Shown: in pieces, positions 44,725-54,084 of the stretch | How positions within the stretch are numbered: position 1 is the stretch's first letter | Layout: every line of letters starts with the position of its first letter | Origin: Coniella vitis | Lineage: Eukaryota; Ascomycota; Sordariomycetes; Diaporthales; Schizoparmaceae | NCBI GenBank assembly: GCA_011317545.1 | Contig: WUJK01000011.1 | Span: 449,501 to 513,500 of the forward strand | DNA: 64,000 nucleotides | Direction of reading: 5' to 3' | Notes under the pieces: model-generated | Seen by the model: only the letters and a program-made list of their open reading frames with translations | What the model was told of the DNA's origin: nothing | The model's database searches: none | Position numbers and translations under genes: made by a program

Positions 44725-47706
44725 TCATCCCGACCAAGTCACCCTCTTTTCGCGAAACACGCCCACCATACCCATGGGCAACAGTCCCGGATCGACAATA
44801 CCCATCCCCCCAAAGCGTTCCACAATCTCAGGCCCATACATGGCGACCACCCACCGCCAGTACGGCTTCATCTCCAGCCAAGACGCCGTAATGGGCGCGG
44901 CACCAGCAGCCCTGTCCTCCACCACGAGCTGCTCCAGCGCACGCGCCACCGCTGCCGTACTGTCAAACAGCACGCCTTGCTCCTGTGGCTCCTTCAACAA
45001 CTCTTCAAACGCGTTCCGCAGCTGGCCGGCCACCGGCGAGAAGGCGTACTCGCGCCACGCCACAAACTCTTCAAAGGACATGAAATTCTCCTGGTCGTGC
45101 GCCGATTCAGGCTTCCATTGAGTTCCGGCCGCATTGTTCTTTTCCCGTCGCTGACGTTGAGGCTCTTTCTCCCATGTGGCCTTGAATTGGCTGTACAAGA
45201 GGCGCTCTTTGGTGTACATGGACTCGAAGACACTTTCCTGGGACGGGACGACCGAGTCGCGGATTTGCAAGAGGGAGATGAACGGGGAATGCAGGTCGAG
45301 ACCGCCCAGGTTGGTTGGGTAAAAGAAATATCCATCAGGGATGTCAGCGATGCCAAAGCGCTCGGCGATGCAGGTTTTGAGGTACTCGATGATGTTGGAG
45401 GCGGCACCGAAGCCGCCCTTTTCGGTTCCGGGAAAGATGCGACGCTGGATCCGCTGGTGGGCGGCGAGCATGGCGTCGACGTGGGCTTGGCCAAAGGAGT
45501 TGCTCGGCCGGCCAAAGTTGCTGCTTAGGAATGTGCCTACGTAGGTGTTCCATGTTTGGATGAAGGCGAGGATGCTGTAGTTCTTCTCGAGCAGCTGCTT
45601 GTGCAGCTCGTCAATGTGCGTGTCGATCATGTCCAAGTCCACCTCGAACTGGCCTGTGGTTGGGGACAGCACCAGAAATCCCCATCTGATCTGGCCGGTC
45701 GGCAAAGTGTGGTCGAGAGGGAGAGCCTTCTCGCGGTCCGCAGAGATCCGGACGGCACCGCATTTTGGGCGCTGGATGGACGTGCCAGTGACGGACATGA
45801 ACTGTTCAACAGTCTGCCATGCATTGACGACGGCGGCATGATCTGGCGACCAGAACCACACATCGCCTCCCTGGCGCCATAGCGGCTGTCCATCTGTGGC
45901 CTGATTGACGGCGTAGTCGAGACAGAACAACACAGTCTCCTCAAACACGTCGCTCAGGATGTGCGAAGCCGGAACGCCGCGCTTCTGCACCCTGACTGAC
46001 GGCGGCGAAGCCTCGTCGACCCGAATGGGAGCCTTAAGGAACTTGGAGAAGAAGCCAAGCCACTTTTCGGAAACACTCAAGTACTCCAGGATCACCAGGA
46101 TCGTCTCATGGGGCAGGGACGTCTCCGGGTCGGAAAAGATGCCATGAAACGCAGCCAGCTCCCCATGCAGCCTCGTGTTGACGGCGATCTCGGTCGCCAG
46201 CAGGTGCAGTAGTTGCTGTTTGGCGGCAAATGGCGTCTTGTTCGCTATGCTGTTAGCCTCATCTTTGCCAATGCTATACATGCGAACGCTATCCGATACG
46301 TCGTTGAAAAGGCGGAACCCGACGTCATTATCGTCGTCGACTAGGTTGTCAAATTCAACCACCGGGGCTCTCGCGGAATGAGCCCTGCTTCGCGGTGCGG
46401 ATGCCACGGCGACGGAGTGAGGAACGACGACGGAGGACTCCATAGAATTTTTATACTCGGCCTCGACTTGCCCGTCGGGTGCATGTGCAACCGCGTCGAC
46501 GCTCCGTAACAGCTTCGAGACAAAATAGTCTTTTTCGTAGAGTGTCACGCGTGTTGACTGCACGGTCTTCGAAATATGGGGACGACCAACGTAGTACCCG
46601 AGACGTCGGAGCTCCTCAGTCGGAATGTTCTTTATGAGGCTCGTCCAAGAGTTGGTGCGCCCCCATTTTGTAAAGGCTTCTCTGAACATGGCGGACCACC
46701 GCACGCCAATATACTGCAGAAATATAGCCTGCAACAGATCCTCACGTATGCGCACGCTAAAGGCGCCGTTGATCTTGCGGCGCTGCTCAACAACCACGCC
46801 GTCTGGACTCCAGTTCCACGTCTCGAGCGCCGCCAAGCGCATGTTGAGCACGTCGGCAATCTCGTTCAAGATGACAGCGTTGCCTTGGAAGTCTTTGAGA
46901 GCCTCGCGCTGTTCATCTGACATGAGCTCTGATGCGACGAGCCCCTCCATGGCCTTTTGCAGGTTGGCATTGTTGAAGACGCGGGATTGCGAGAGGTCGT
47001 TCTCCAGGCGCTCGATATCCCGCTTCAGTTGCTCCCGGGCCTGCTGCTTCTCTTGTGCAGCAACATCGCCAGCATGGGCGGAATCAGCAGGAGTGCCAAA
47101 GAGCTTGTCCAGATAGCGGCGCAGGCCAGCCTCATCGACGTCGGCTCGCTCAAAGACGTTGCGCTCCCACTCCTCTTGCATCTCAACCCTGGATGCGCTG
47201 CCCAAGTCCACCACATCGTCGCTAGAGTCACCAGGGGAGCCCTGGGCCTGTGGCTTCTTCTCCTGGTCGCCTGCAAGCCATTCTGATACCAACTGCCCGT
47301 ACAAGGTGGCAAAGCGGAGCTTTTCCGACTGCACGGTAAGGCGACGCAGTAGGTTCTCGGCAAGATCATTCATAATCTTTCTAGAATAGCAAGGGTCGTG
47401 CAGCGCCTGGACTACGAGACGGTCGGCGTTGTACAGCTGAAGGCTGAGAGCACCGCCATCCCCAGGCTTTGCCACTGCGCCCTGCTTGTCTGTTTTGACG
47501 GCGAAGCATTTCTTCACGCCCTGGCTGATCAGCTGCAGTCTTGTGACGGGGTCGGAGACGGGCTCGATGGATGCAAGCACGGCCAAGTGGTTTTCTTGGA
47601 ACGCGGCTCTTCGCTTCGACAACTCCTCGAGCTTGGTGTTTGTGATCTCTTGAAGAGTGCCTGAAAAGACGCTCCCGGACATGGCTGTGGCTGAGGTAGA
47701 TGGCAT
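44725..47706 (-). CDS. rvt-type reverse-transcriptase-related protein with altered active site
   Basis: This is an intact single-exon protein of 993 residues of the rvt family, domesticated single-copy reverse-transcriptase-related genes of fungi and some other eukaryotes and bacteria. The N-terminal third is helical with coiled-coil character (EKQQAREQLKRDIERLENDL). The RT-like core shows LPHETILVILEYLSVSEKWL, then KRGVPASHILSDVF, then LWRQGGDVWFWSPDH at about residues 609-623, followed by the thumb-like NAWQTVEQFMSV. In relatives I recall HDD at the position where this has Gly613-Gly614-Asp615, so the first catalytic Asp seems lost. The motif A Asp is uncertain; an Asp526 precedes LPHE. The C-terminal 300 residues (PDGYFFYPTNLGGLDL and on) are family specific. 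No retroelement features (LTR, integrase, tail) flank it. A second in-frame ATG lies 24 bases downstream. Confidence 0.8.
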   Translation of the reverse strand: MPSTSATAMSGSVFSGTLQEITNTKLEELSKRRAAFQENHLAVLASIEPVSDPVTRLQLISQGVKKCFAVKTDKQGAVAKPGDGGALSLQLYNADRLVVQALHDPCYSRKIMNDLAENLLRRLTVQSEKLRFATLYGQLVSEWLAGDQEKKPQAQGSPGDSSDDVVDLGSASRVEMQEEWERNVFERADVDEAGLRRYLDKLFGTPADSAHAGDVAAQEKQQAREQLKRDIERLENDLSQSRVFNNANLQKAMEGLVASELMSDEQREALKDFQGNAVILNEIADVLNMRLAALETWNWSPDGVVVEQRRKINGAFSVRIREDLLQAIFLQYIGVRWSAMFREAFTKWGRTNSWTSLIKNIPTEELRRLGYYVGRPHISKTVQSTRVTLYEKDYFVSKLLRSVDAVAHAPDGQVEAEYKNSMESSVVVPHSVAVASAPRSRAHSARAPVVEFDNLVDDDNDVGFRLFNDVSDSVRMYSIGKDEANSIANKTPFAAKQQLLHLLATEIAVNTRLHGELAAFHGIFSDPETSLPHETILVILEYLSVSEKWLGFFSKFLKAPIRVDEASPPSVRVQKRGVPASHILSDVFEETVLFCLDYAVNQATDGQPLWRQGGDVWFWSPDHAAVVNAWQTVEQFMSVTGTSIQRPKCGAVRISADREKALPLDHTLPTGQIRWGFLVLSPTTGQFEVDLDMIDTHIDELHKQLLEKNYSILAFIQTWNTYVGTFLSSNFGRPSNSFGQAHVDAMLAAHQRIQRRIFPGTEKGGFGAASNIIEYLKTCIAERFGIADIPDGYFFYPTNLGGLDLHSPFISLLQIRDSVVPSQESVFESMYTKERLLYSQFKATWEKEPQRQRREKNNAAGTQWKPESAHDQENFMSFEEFVAWREYAFSPVAGQLRNAFEELLKEPQEQGVLFDSTAAVARALEQLVVEDRAAGAAPITASWLEMKPYWRWVVAMYGPEIVERFGGMGIVDPGLLPMGMVGVFREKRVTWSG

Positions 47707-48764
47707 CAGCGATTGCGAAGACGGCTAAGCGGAGGCCTTAAGACTGCTGCTGTTGGTGTTATTCAGTGCAAGAGCTGGTTACTTTCGAACAAGACGTTTG
47801 GAGCAACCACGGTACTTATACATGGCATATGTTGAGTGCGGATGAGGAAGGTAGCAACAAGATTATTCTGATGCACAACAACCTGAAAACATGGGTTGCA
47901 GCCGGGTGTCACCACCTATATGCACAGTACATCAGTACAGGTCCAAAGGTTCATGACACTCTGCATGTAAGCGCTATCAGCGCTGATGTGCTACTCTCGT
48001 TATCCATTGAAACCCACTACTTCAAGTAACCAGTGCGTCGAATCTGTAACTCTTTATACCAATATTTTGCAGCACTTGATGATGCTGGCCGCCGGATAAC
48101 TGAAGCGATCAGCCTGTTGATAGCACGTTGATCCAACCCACCCCATTCAATCAGTGATTTCAGCCTTTCCGCCAATAGAATGTAATAGTTCTCGGTGCTC
48201 TCTAGGCATCTCGTCTTTTGGTAGGTCTTGAGTATGAGATCTAGTGAACGAGGTCGCCACTCAATCAGCTGAGTATTTTGCTTACGGAAAGGTACCATCT
48301 CCTCATCTCACCGGACTCGTGCATACGTAATTAACATGCAGCACGCACTGCATGAAGTGTATATTCTAGATAAGGCTCAGTATGAAGATCCGTATCAACG
48401 TGCGCCGAACAAGGGCAAGATGGCCAACCTACATCCATTACGAGACAAAACTGCCCCCTAAGAGAAGGCTCACACAGTCAGTCATTTGAACGAGTAGACC
48501 GAGACCCAGGAAAGTAGGTTTATCCTGGCTGTTTTATTGTCGCTTCTCGTAAGCACAGAGAGTACTCGATTAGTCCTCAGCAAGTACGTGTTGTGCAGGA
48601 CCTGCAGTGTTCTGTTTAGTTTACCTTGTATACTGTATCCTTTTAATGATTGAACAGTTCCGTTACCTGCCACACCGTTCGACCCCAGTCTCGAGGCCCC
48701 CTCACAGGCGTGTTTACACAAAAGTTCCCATCTCCTGCTCCAGGCTCTTGAAGAGAAAAGCCTA
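47707..48764. promoter_or_regulatory. Intergenic: rvt promoter and Clr5 gene 3' flank
   Basis: These 1.06 kb have no gene I can support. A 93-codon minus-strand frame (48017-48298) begins with ATG but matches nothing I recognise. Confidence 0.4.
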
Positions 48765-50879
48765 CTAAAAAGACAAGCGGACATGGAACTCGGGTCCGTC
48801 TTGCGCGAGATGGGCACCCAGCTGATCATCATCCAGGATTTGCAGAGGGAAATACTGCGACCCGCCCATGGCATTGGGCACCTTGACCATACCAGTCACC
48901 TCGACACAACTTGAGCCTGGCATCTTCTGCGCAGCCACGTGGCGCAATTCTGCCAGTGAAGGTGTGGGGGAGGTTAGGCAGGCTATCCATATTTCCCCAA
49001 GACTGCCGTCAGGGCCCACTTGGCGCAAGTAGATGGGAATGATGCTGTTGTTGGCTTGGGACATCTGGTAGGCTGTTGCTGCTGCTTCTGCTTGGACTTG
49101 TCGCGCATCGAATGGTGATGGTCCGCTCGCCATGGATTGCGGCTCTGGGATAAAGGGTGAGTGAGTATCCAGGAATGCACTCTGGCCGTTGGGATCCAGG
49201 AGGAGAGAGGCATTCAGCTGGGCATCCATGGGTAACTGCATATCCATCTGCGCGCCGACGATATGGTCAGGCATCATGCGCTGTGGCTGGTTGTGGCCGC
49301 CATGAGGCTGCTGTGCAGCTGGCCCCAGCAAAGCAGCGGCAAACCCCGATGCGTCTTGATTGAGGTCTCCCAAGCCCACGTCGCCGTCGTCAAAGTCGGG
49401 ATTGTCGATGACAACGAGAGGATGCTTGTCTTTCTGCTTGTCTGCGTTCTTCTTATTGCTCTCGTCCCTCAACCTCTTCATAACGTCTGTAGCAATGACT
49501 TCAATAGCTCTTGTCTTCATTTCGTGCCTATTGGCATCCTCCAATTTAGCAAGTGTTTCGCGTAAATGATTGCTTTCATCAATCCACTTTTGCTTCAAAG
49601 ATGTCCACCGCGCAGCGCCCAGCGCCGCCTTGCTGGCCAGACCCTCTCGCTTCAAAATATTGGTAAAGGCTGCTCTGACTTCTCTTGACTCGGTAGGATT
49701 GAGTTTAAGAATATTTTTAGCCTCTGCCATTGCCATGATCTTATCTGCAGCAACTGCATTGACCTCAGCGCGCATTCGCTTGGTAACGTCGGTGCAGATG
49801 ACGTCTAGAGCTATTTTCCGCTTTTCGGCGGCGGCTGCATCGTTTGGTCCCCATAGATCTTCTCCCAAGGCTGGAAATGTAGCCATCAAGTCCGACTTTG
49901 CTCGATCCCACGCTTCCGGCCCTGCGAGAGACTTTCTCGTGATGCCTGCAGCTTCGCAGATGCCCCGAAACTCGTCCCGCACGGCCGCGTAGGTTGCCTT
50001 GTCCAACGCAAGCACCTTTGTGCTCTCTGCCAGAGTCGTCTCCGAGGGAAATCGCGGCGGCCCTGGTGGATCGGCAGGAAATCCTGCATACTGCCGGGTG
50101 CGGCGACGGCGTCTCTTAACGTTCCAATGCGCCTCGGGGACATCTTCTAGTTCGATGGGAGGGTCCATTACCACTGGTAAGCCGCCTGGATTGGCGCCCT
50201 GTTCTTGAAATACGTGGCTACCACCAGCGAGAAAGCCGTCAACTGAGGCAAGACTTGGCTGGTGCCCAACACCAACAGCATCGTCAACACCCAGAGCGGG
50301 GCTCGGAGAAGCAGCAGCATCATCATTACTTGCGGCACGCTTCACATCGGCTGTGGGGGTGCGGAGCAGTAAGCGATGTTGTTGGCGAACGCGCGTCAGC
50401 TCGCGAAGCGTGATAGAAAAGCCTTCCTCCGTGAGGGTGCGCAGCATCTCAGCCTGCGAGAGGTTGCGCTCCCATAGTTCACGGATACGGGCCACAAGGG
50501 CATGGTTCTTGGTGGCAGGCTGGTGTCTGGAGGTGAATTGCCATCGGCGGAACTGAGCAGCATAGGCGCGTTTACTGTTGGGTGCGCACGAGTTAGCAAG
50601 CAGGACTCGGTAGACCGGCGGGGACCCGGCTCCAGCGGTGGTACGGCAGAGCATACGATACGCCGAGGCAGTTTGGCCGTAACGGGGACGCGGACAAGCG
50701 GACAAGACGGAGTCAAGTGGATATTATCCTTCGTCCAGACTCGGCGGCCCCGGGCGAGCTTACCTGGGGTGGAAGTTGTGGTGCAGGCGCATGTACTCGA
50801 TAATGTAGTCGACCGGCTTGGACTCGTCGACATACATGCTGCGGAGAGTGTCCTTGTGGGCCTCCCATTCGTACACCAT
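48765..50879 (-). CDS. Clr5-domain protein, probable nuclear regulator
   Basis: This 641-residue protein has an N-terminal Clr5 domain, a short fungal module seen in putative DNA- or chromatin-associated proteins. Minus-strand exons are 50879-50764 and 50574-48765. The domain spans the 189-base intron: MVYEWEAHKDTLRSMYVDES and YMRLHHNFHPS joined to KRAYAAQFRRWQF. Next comes RIRELWERNLSQAEMLRTL, a helix-turn-helix-like block, then a basic stretch KRRRRRTR that could be a nuclear signal. A helical middle part and a Gln/Pro-rich linker follow. The C-terminal 90 residues (SIIPIYLRQVGPDGSLGEIW to the end) look like a separate folded domain. It shares a 341-base divergent promoter with ROK1. The function is unknown. 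Confidence 0.83.
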
Positions 50880-51220
50880 GCTGTCGCCATGCCCATCGCT
50901 GGGCGGCTTTAGTTGGGTTGGTTTGGTGTGCCGATTTGGTGAACGAGGACAAGTTGCACTTTTGGTCCCTGTCGGCCGTCGAAGTCGAAAGTGGTCCGCC
51001 GTGCCAGGTCCCCGCAATGACCAGGGTCCCCCTCTTTGCCAAACTGCAACGACAGGGGTCCCAGCTTCTTGCTGCCTATCGATAAGAGTGCCTTCCCAGA
51101 AATTTCTCGAATGTCAATGGACCATCAGCCTCGCCCGTCTTTTTGACGCCAACTACCCACGGAGCCAGCCAGCAGCCAGCAGCCAGCAGCCAGCGGCCTT
51201 ACGCTCGTTTGAACTCAGCC
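50880..51220. promoter_or_regulatory. Compact divergent promoter, Clr5 gene / ROK1
   Basis: There are 341 bases between divergent start codons. Several CCAGCAG units lie at 51167-51195, just before the ROK1 start. No clear TATA box is visible on either side. Confidence 0.6.
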
Positions 51221-53353
51221 ATGGACATTCTCAGAGTATTGTCGCTCGGCACGACAAAGAAACCCACCAAAGCGGGAACCTCTGGCTCGACCCTCCCGAC
51301 CCTCCCTTCTGCGGGAAGCAAGCCCAACGCCCAATTCTTCCACGACAATGTCGGCGCAACCCATGGCACGAAGCGCAAGCGGCCCGACGACGCTGAAGAC
51401 GAGCCAGAAGATGCCCTGAGCGACCTTGACTTCTTTGCGCCCAAGGACGAGGTCAAGGGAGCCAGCTCCAAAAAGCCGCAAAAAGCCGACACGCAGAAAC
51501 CAAAGGCGAAGCCGAAGCACCCCAAGGCACAACTCCTCGACGAGGACGAATGCAAGCAGATCCTGCGGTCTCACCGACTCAAGTTCACTCTGCTTTCCGA
51601 CGGAGCAGACAAGAAGGCGAAGGTCAAGAAGAGCAAAAAGAAGGCCAAGGCCGTAGAAGAGGTTAAGCAGACCAAAAACAAGCAGCTGTTTCCACAACCA
51701 TTGCGCTCGTTCGGCGAGCTACGCTCAGCGCACAATATTTCAAGTCGCTTGGCCGACAATGTCGAGGCTCAGGGATACAAGGAACCCACTGAGGTGCAGA
51801 TGGGCAGTCTGCCCCTGATGCTAGATCCCGCCATGGCGCTAGCCCAGAGCTCAGAACAGCCCGTCTCGTCTTCAAGTGCTGTCGACTTTATGGCTGTTGC
51901 GCCCACAGGAAGTGGAAAGACAATCAGCTTTTTGATACCTGCCATTAACGGTGTCATGAAACGCCGAGCCGGGGCACAAGACCGAAAGCAACATAGCCTC
52001 GAAGTTATTGTTTTGGCGCCCACACGGGAGCTTGCCAACCAGATTTTGAACGAGGGCAGGAAGCTGACTCTGGGTACGGGATTGAAGGTTGTCACCATGA
52101 AAAAGGGGATGCGGATTGTGACGGGCGAGGCGCAATCGGCACCAGAGAAACTGGACGAGGAGGACGCAACCAAGGATAGTGCCGACGAAGACTCTACATC
52201 CGAGTCTGAATCCGCAAGCGACGATGAGGACAGCGATAAGTCGGCCAAACCAGTCACCAAGGCTGATATCCTGGTCACCACGCCCATGATACTTCTGAAC
52301 TTCTTGACCAGAGGGAAAGTGACAAGGACGCTGCCGTCGGTCAGAAGTCTTATACTCGACGAGGCAGATGTCTTACTTGACCAGCTGTTCCGCGAACAAA
52401 CCACAGGTATTTGGTCAGCCTGCACAAACCCAGACTTGCAACTAAACTTTTGGTCGGCAACCATGGGATCCAATATCGAAACCATCATCACAGACCAGCT
52501 CAAAGCTCACGCTGCAAAAAGAGAAGTCCCATTAAACCCCCTCGTGCGGCTCGTGGTCGGTCTAAAAGACACCGCCGTACCCAACATCACCCACAAGCTC
52601 ACCTACACAGCCACTGAGCCCGGCAAACTCCTCGCCGTCCGCCAGCTGCTTCACCCTGCCTCGGGCGCCGACTCGGGCCCCCCGCTTCGGCCGCCCTTCC
52701 TCATCTTCACCCAGACCATTGACCGCGCTACGGCCCTCCACGACGAGCTCAAATACGATATTCCCCTTGAAGCAGGCGGCTCAGCCCGCATTGCCGTTCT
52801 GCACTCTTCGCTTGCCGAATCTCTTCGCTCAGATATCATGCGGCGGTTCCGCCTCGGCGAGATCTGGGTCTTGATCACAACCGACGTCCTTGCACGAGGT
52901 GTCGATTTTGCAGGTGTCAATGGCGTTGTCAACTACGACGTTCCCTCGAGCGCCGCCGTGTACGTGCATCGCGCTGGTCGCACGGGGCGTGCCGGTCGCG
53001 AGGGTGGTGTGGCCGTGACCTTCTACACGAAAGAGGACATCCCCTTTGTCAAGAGCGTCGCCAATGTGATTGCCATGAGCGAGAAGCAGGCTGGCAAGAC
53101 AGGCGAGGCGGCAGATGTGCAAAAATGGCTGCTGGATGCGCTGCCGAACGTTAAGAAGGAGGACAAGAAGAAGATGAAGAAACAGGGTGGCGTGGCCGCG
53201 CGCAAGACGGCCAAGATCACGAGCAAGAGTGCGTGGGAGCGGCGCAAGGAGAGGAACAAGAGGGACGCTATCCAGGGCAGCAAGAAGAGAAAGGCAAAGG
53301 AGGCGGAGGAGGGCAAAGGTGACGAGAGTGACTGGGCAGGTTTGGACGATTGA
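51221..53353 (+). CDS. ROK1: ATP-dependent DEAD-box RNA helicase Rok1 (DDX52)
   Basis: This is a nucleolar helicase for 18S rRNA processing and small-subunit assembly; 710 residues, no intron. I chose the ATG at 51221 because the protein then opens MDILRVLSLGTTKKP, the standard Rok1 start; the longer frame opens with TTG. Helicase motifs in order: FMAVAPTGSGKT (I), APTRELA (Ia), LILDEADVLLD (II), NFWSATMGSN (III), FLIFTQTIDRA (IV), TTDVLARGVDF (V) and HRAGRTGRAG (VI). The N-terminal 170 residues are Lys-rich. An acidic Ser/Asp insertion (about 52140-52250) splits the first RecA domain between motifs Ia and II. The C terminus is basic and ends in SDWAGLDD. Confidence 0.96.
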   Translation: MDILRVLSLGTTKKPTKAGTSGSTLPTLPSAGSKPNAQFFHDNVGATHGTKRKRPDDAEDEPEDALSDLDFFAPKDEVKGASSKKPQKADTQKPKAKPKHPKAQLLDEDECKQILRSHRLKFTLLSDGADKKAKVKKSKKKAKAVEEVKQTKNKQLFPQPLRSFGELRSAHNISSRLADNVEAQGYKEPTEVQMGSLPLMLDPAMALAQSSEQPVSSSSAVDFMAVAPTGSGKTISFLIPAINGVMKRRAGAQDRKQHSLEVIVLAPTRELANQILNEGRKLTLGTGLKVVTMKKGMRIVTGEAQSAPEKLDEEDATKDSADEDSTSESESASDDEDSDKSAKPVTKADILVTTPMILLNFLTRGKVTRTLPSVRSLILDEADVLLDQLFREQTTGIWSACTNPDLQLNFWSATMGSNIETIITDQLKAHAAKREVPLNPLVRLVVGLKDTAVPNITHKLTYTATEPGKLLAVRQLLHPASGADSGPPLRPPFLIFTQTIDRATALHDELKYDIPLEAGGSARIAVLHSSLAESLRSDIMRRFRLGEIWVLITTDVLARGVDFAGVNGVVNYDVPSSAAVYVHRAGRTGRAGREGGVAVTFYTKEDIPFVKSVANVIAMSEKQAGKTGEAADVQKWLLDALPNVKKEDKKKMKKQGGVAARKTAKITSKSAWERRKERNKRDAIQGSKKRKAKEAEEGKGDESDWAGLDD

Positions 53354-54084
53354 GACGCGATGTCGAAAGAGCATTTCCAAAACACCACTTCGCACGGTGC
53401 CGTTGCAGCAACTCAGATGTAGAGAGAGAGGTTCAGGATGCCTTCCTGTAACTGTGCAGAACATGTCTGTGTGGAGTGTATGCAAAGAACGCTCAGCATT
53501 CATATTTCTGGCAATGATTGAGTCTTATGACAAAGATACGTCAAACCAAGTAGCCATGCTCTACATCAACGACGTTCAACGATAAACAGAAATCACTAGC
53601 AGCAATCCAACAGACATGAACGTGCTTGTTCCACACAAGACTTCCTTCCATACTACCTTACGCCTTCCAAAGGGTGCTCGTCCAATCGGTACAAGTCGGC
53701 CGAGTACAACGCCTGGGCTTCACAATTGTTGGACGTACCAGGTAAGAGTGGCTGCAAATCTGCATGACGTGCTGGTAGGCATGCATTTGCCAATTCTGAA
53801 CCCTTGTGCTCGTGTGTCTGCAGATTTGAGCCCAGTTTATAACTCGAGAGTTGGCTTCTCGACCTTTTGTGTCCCGCTTCCACATATGCGCCGAGATACG
53901 CGCGTCAACAACGTGCATAAGTACTTCCTGTAGCATACTATGTACAAAGTAGGTAGCCTGGTGGGCTGGGGGTACAGACAACGATTCGAGCAACGTGCGT
54001 GGATTGCTTACCACGCTTGGATTCGCAAGCATACGACTGGTGCAAAAACGTGGGAATTGTCAAGTACATATCCCATTTTCCCAG
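53354..54084. promoter_or_regulatory. Intergenic: ROK1 3' flank and sugar porter promoter
   Basis: No gene is supported. TACTATGTAC occurs at 53936-53945, about 140 bases before the first porter ATG candidate. Confidence 0.45.

Noticed and set aside
48017..48298. A 93-codon minus-strand frame with ATG and a possible GTAAGC donor
   Set aside because: It matches no family I know and has no convincing partner exon.
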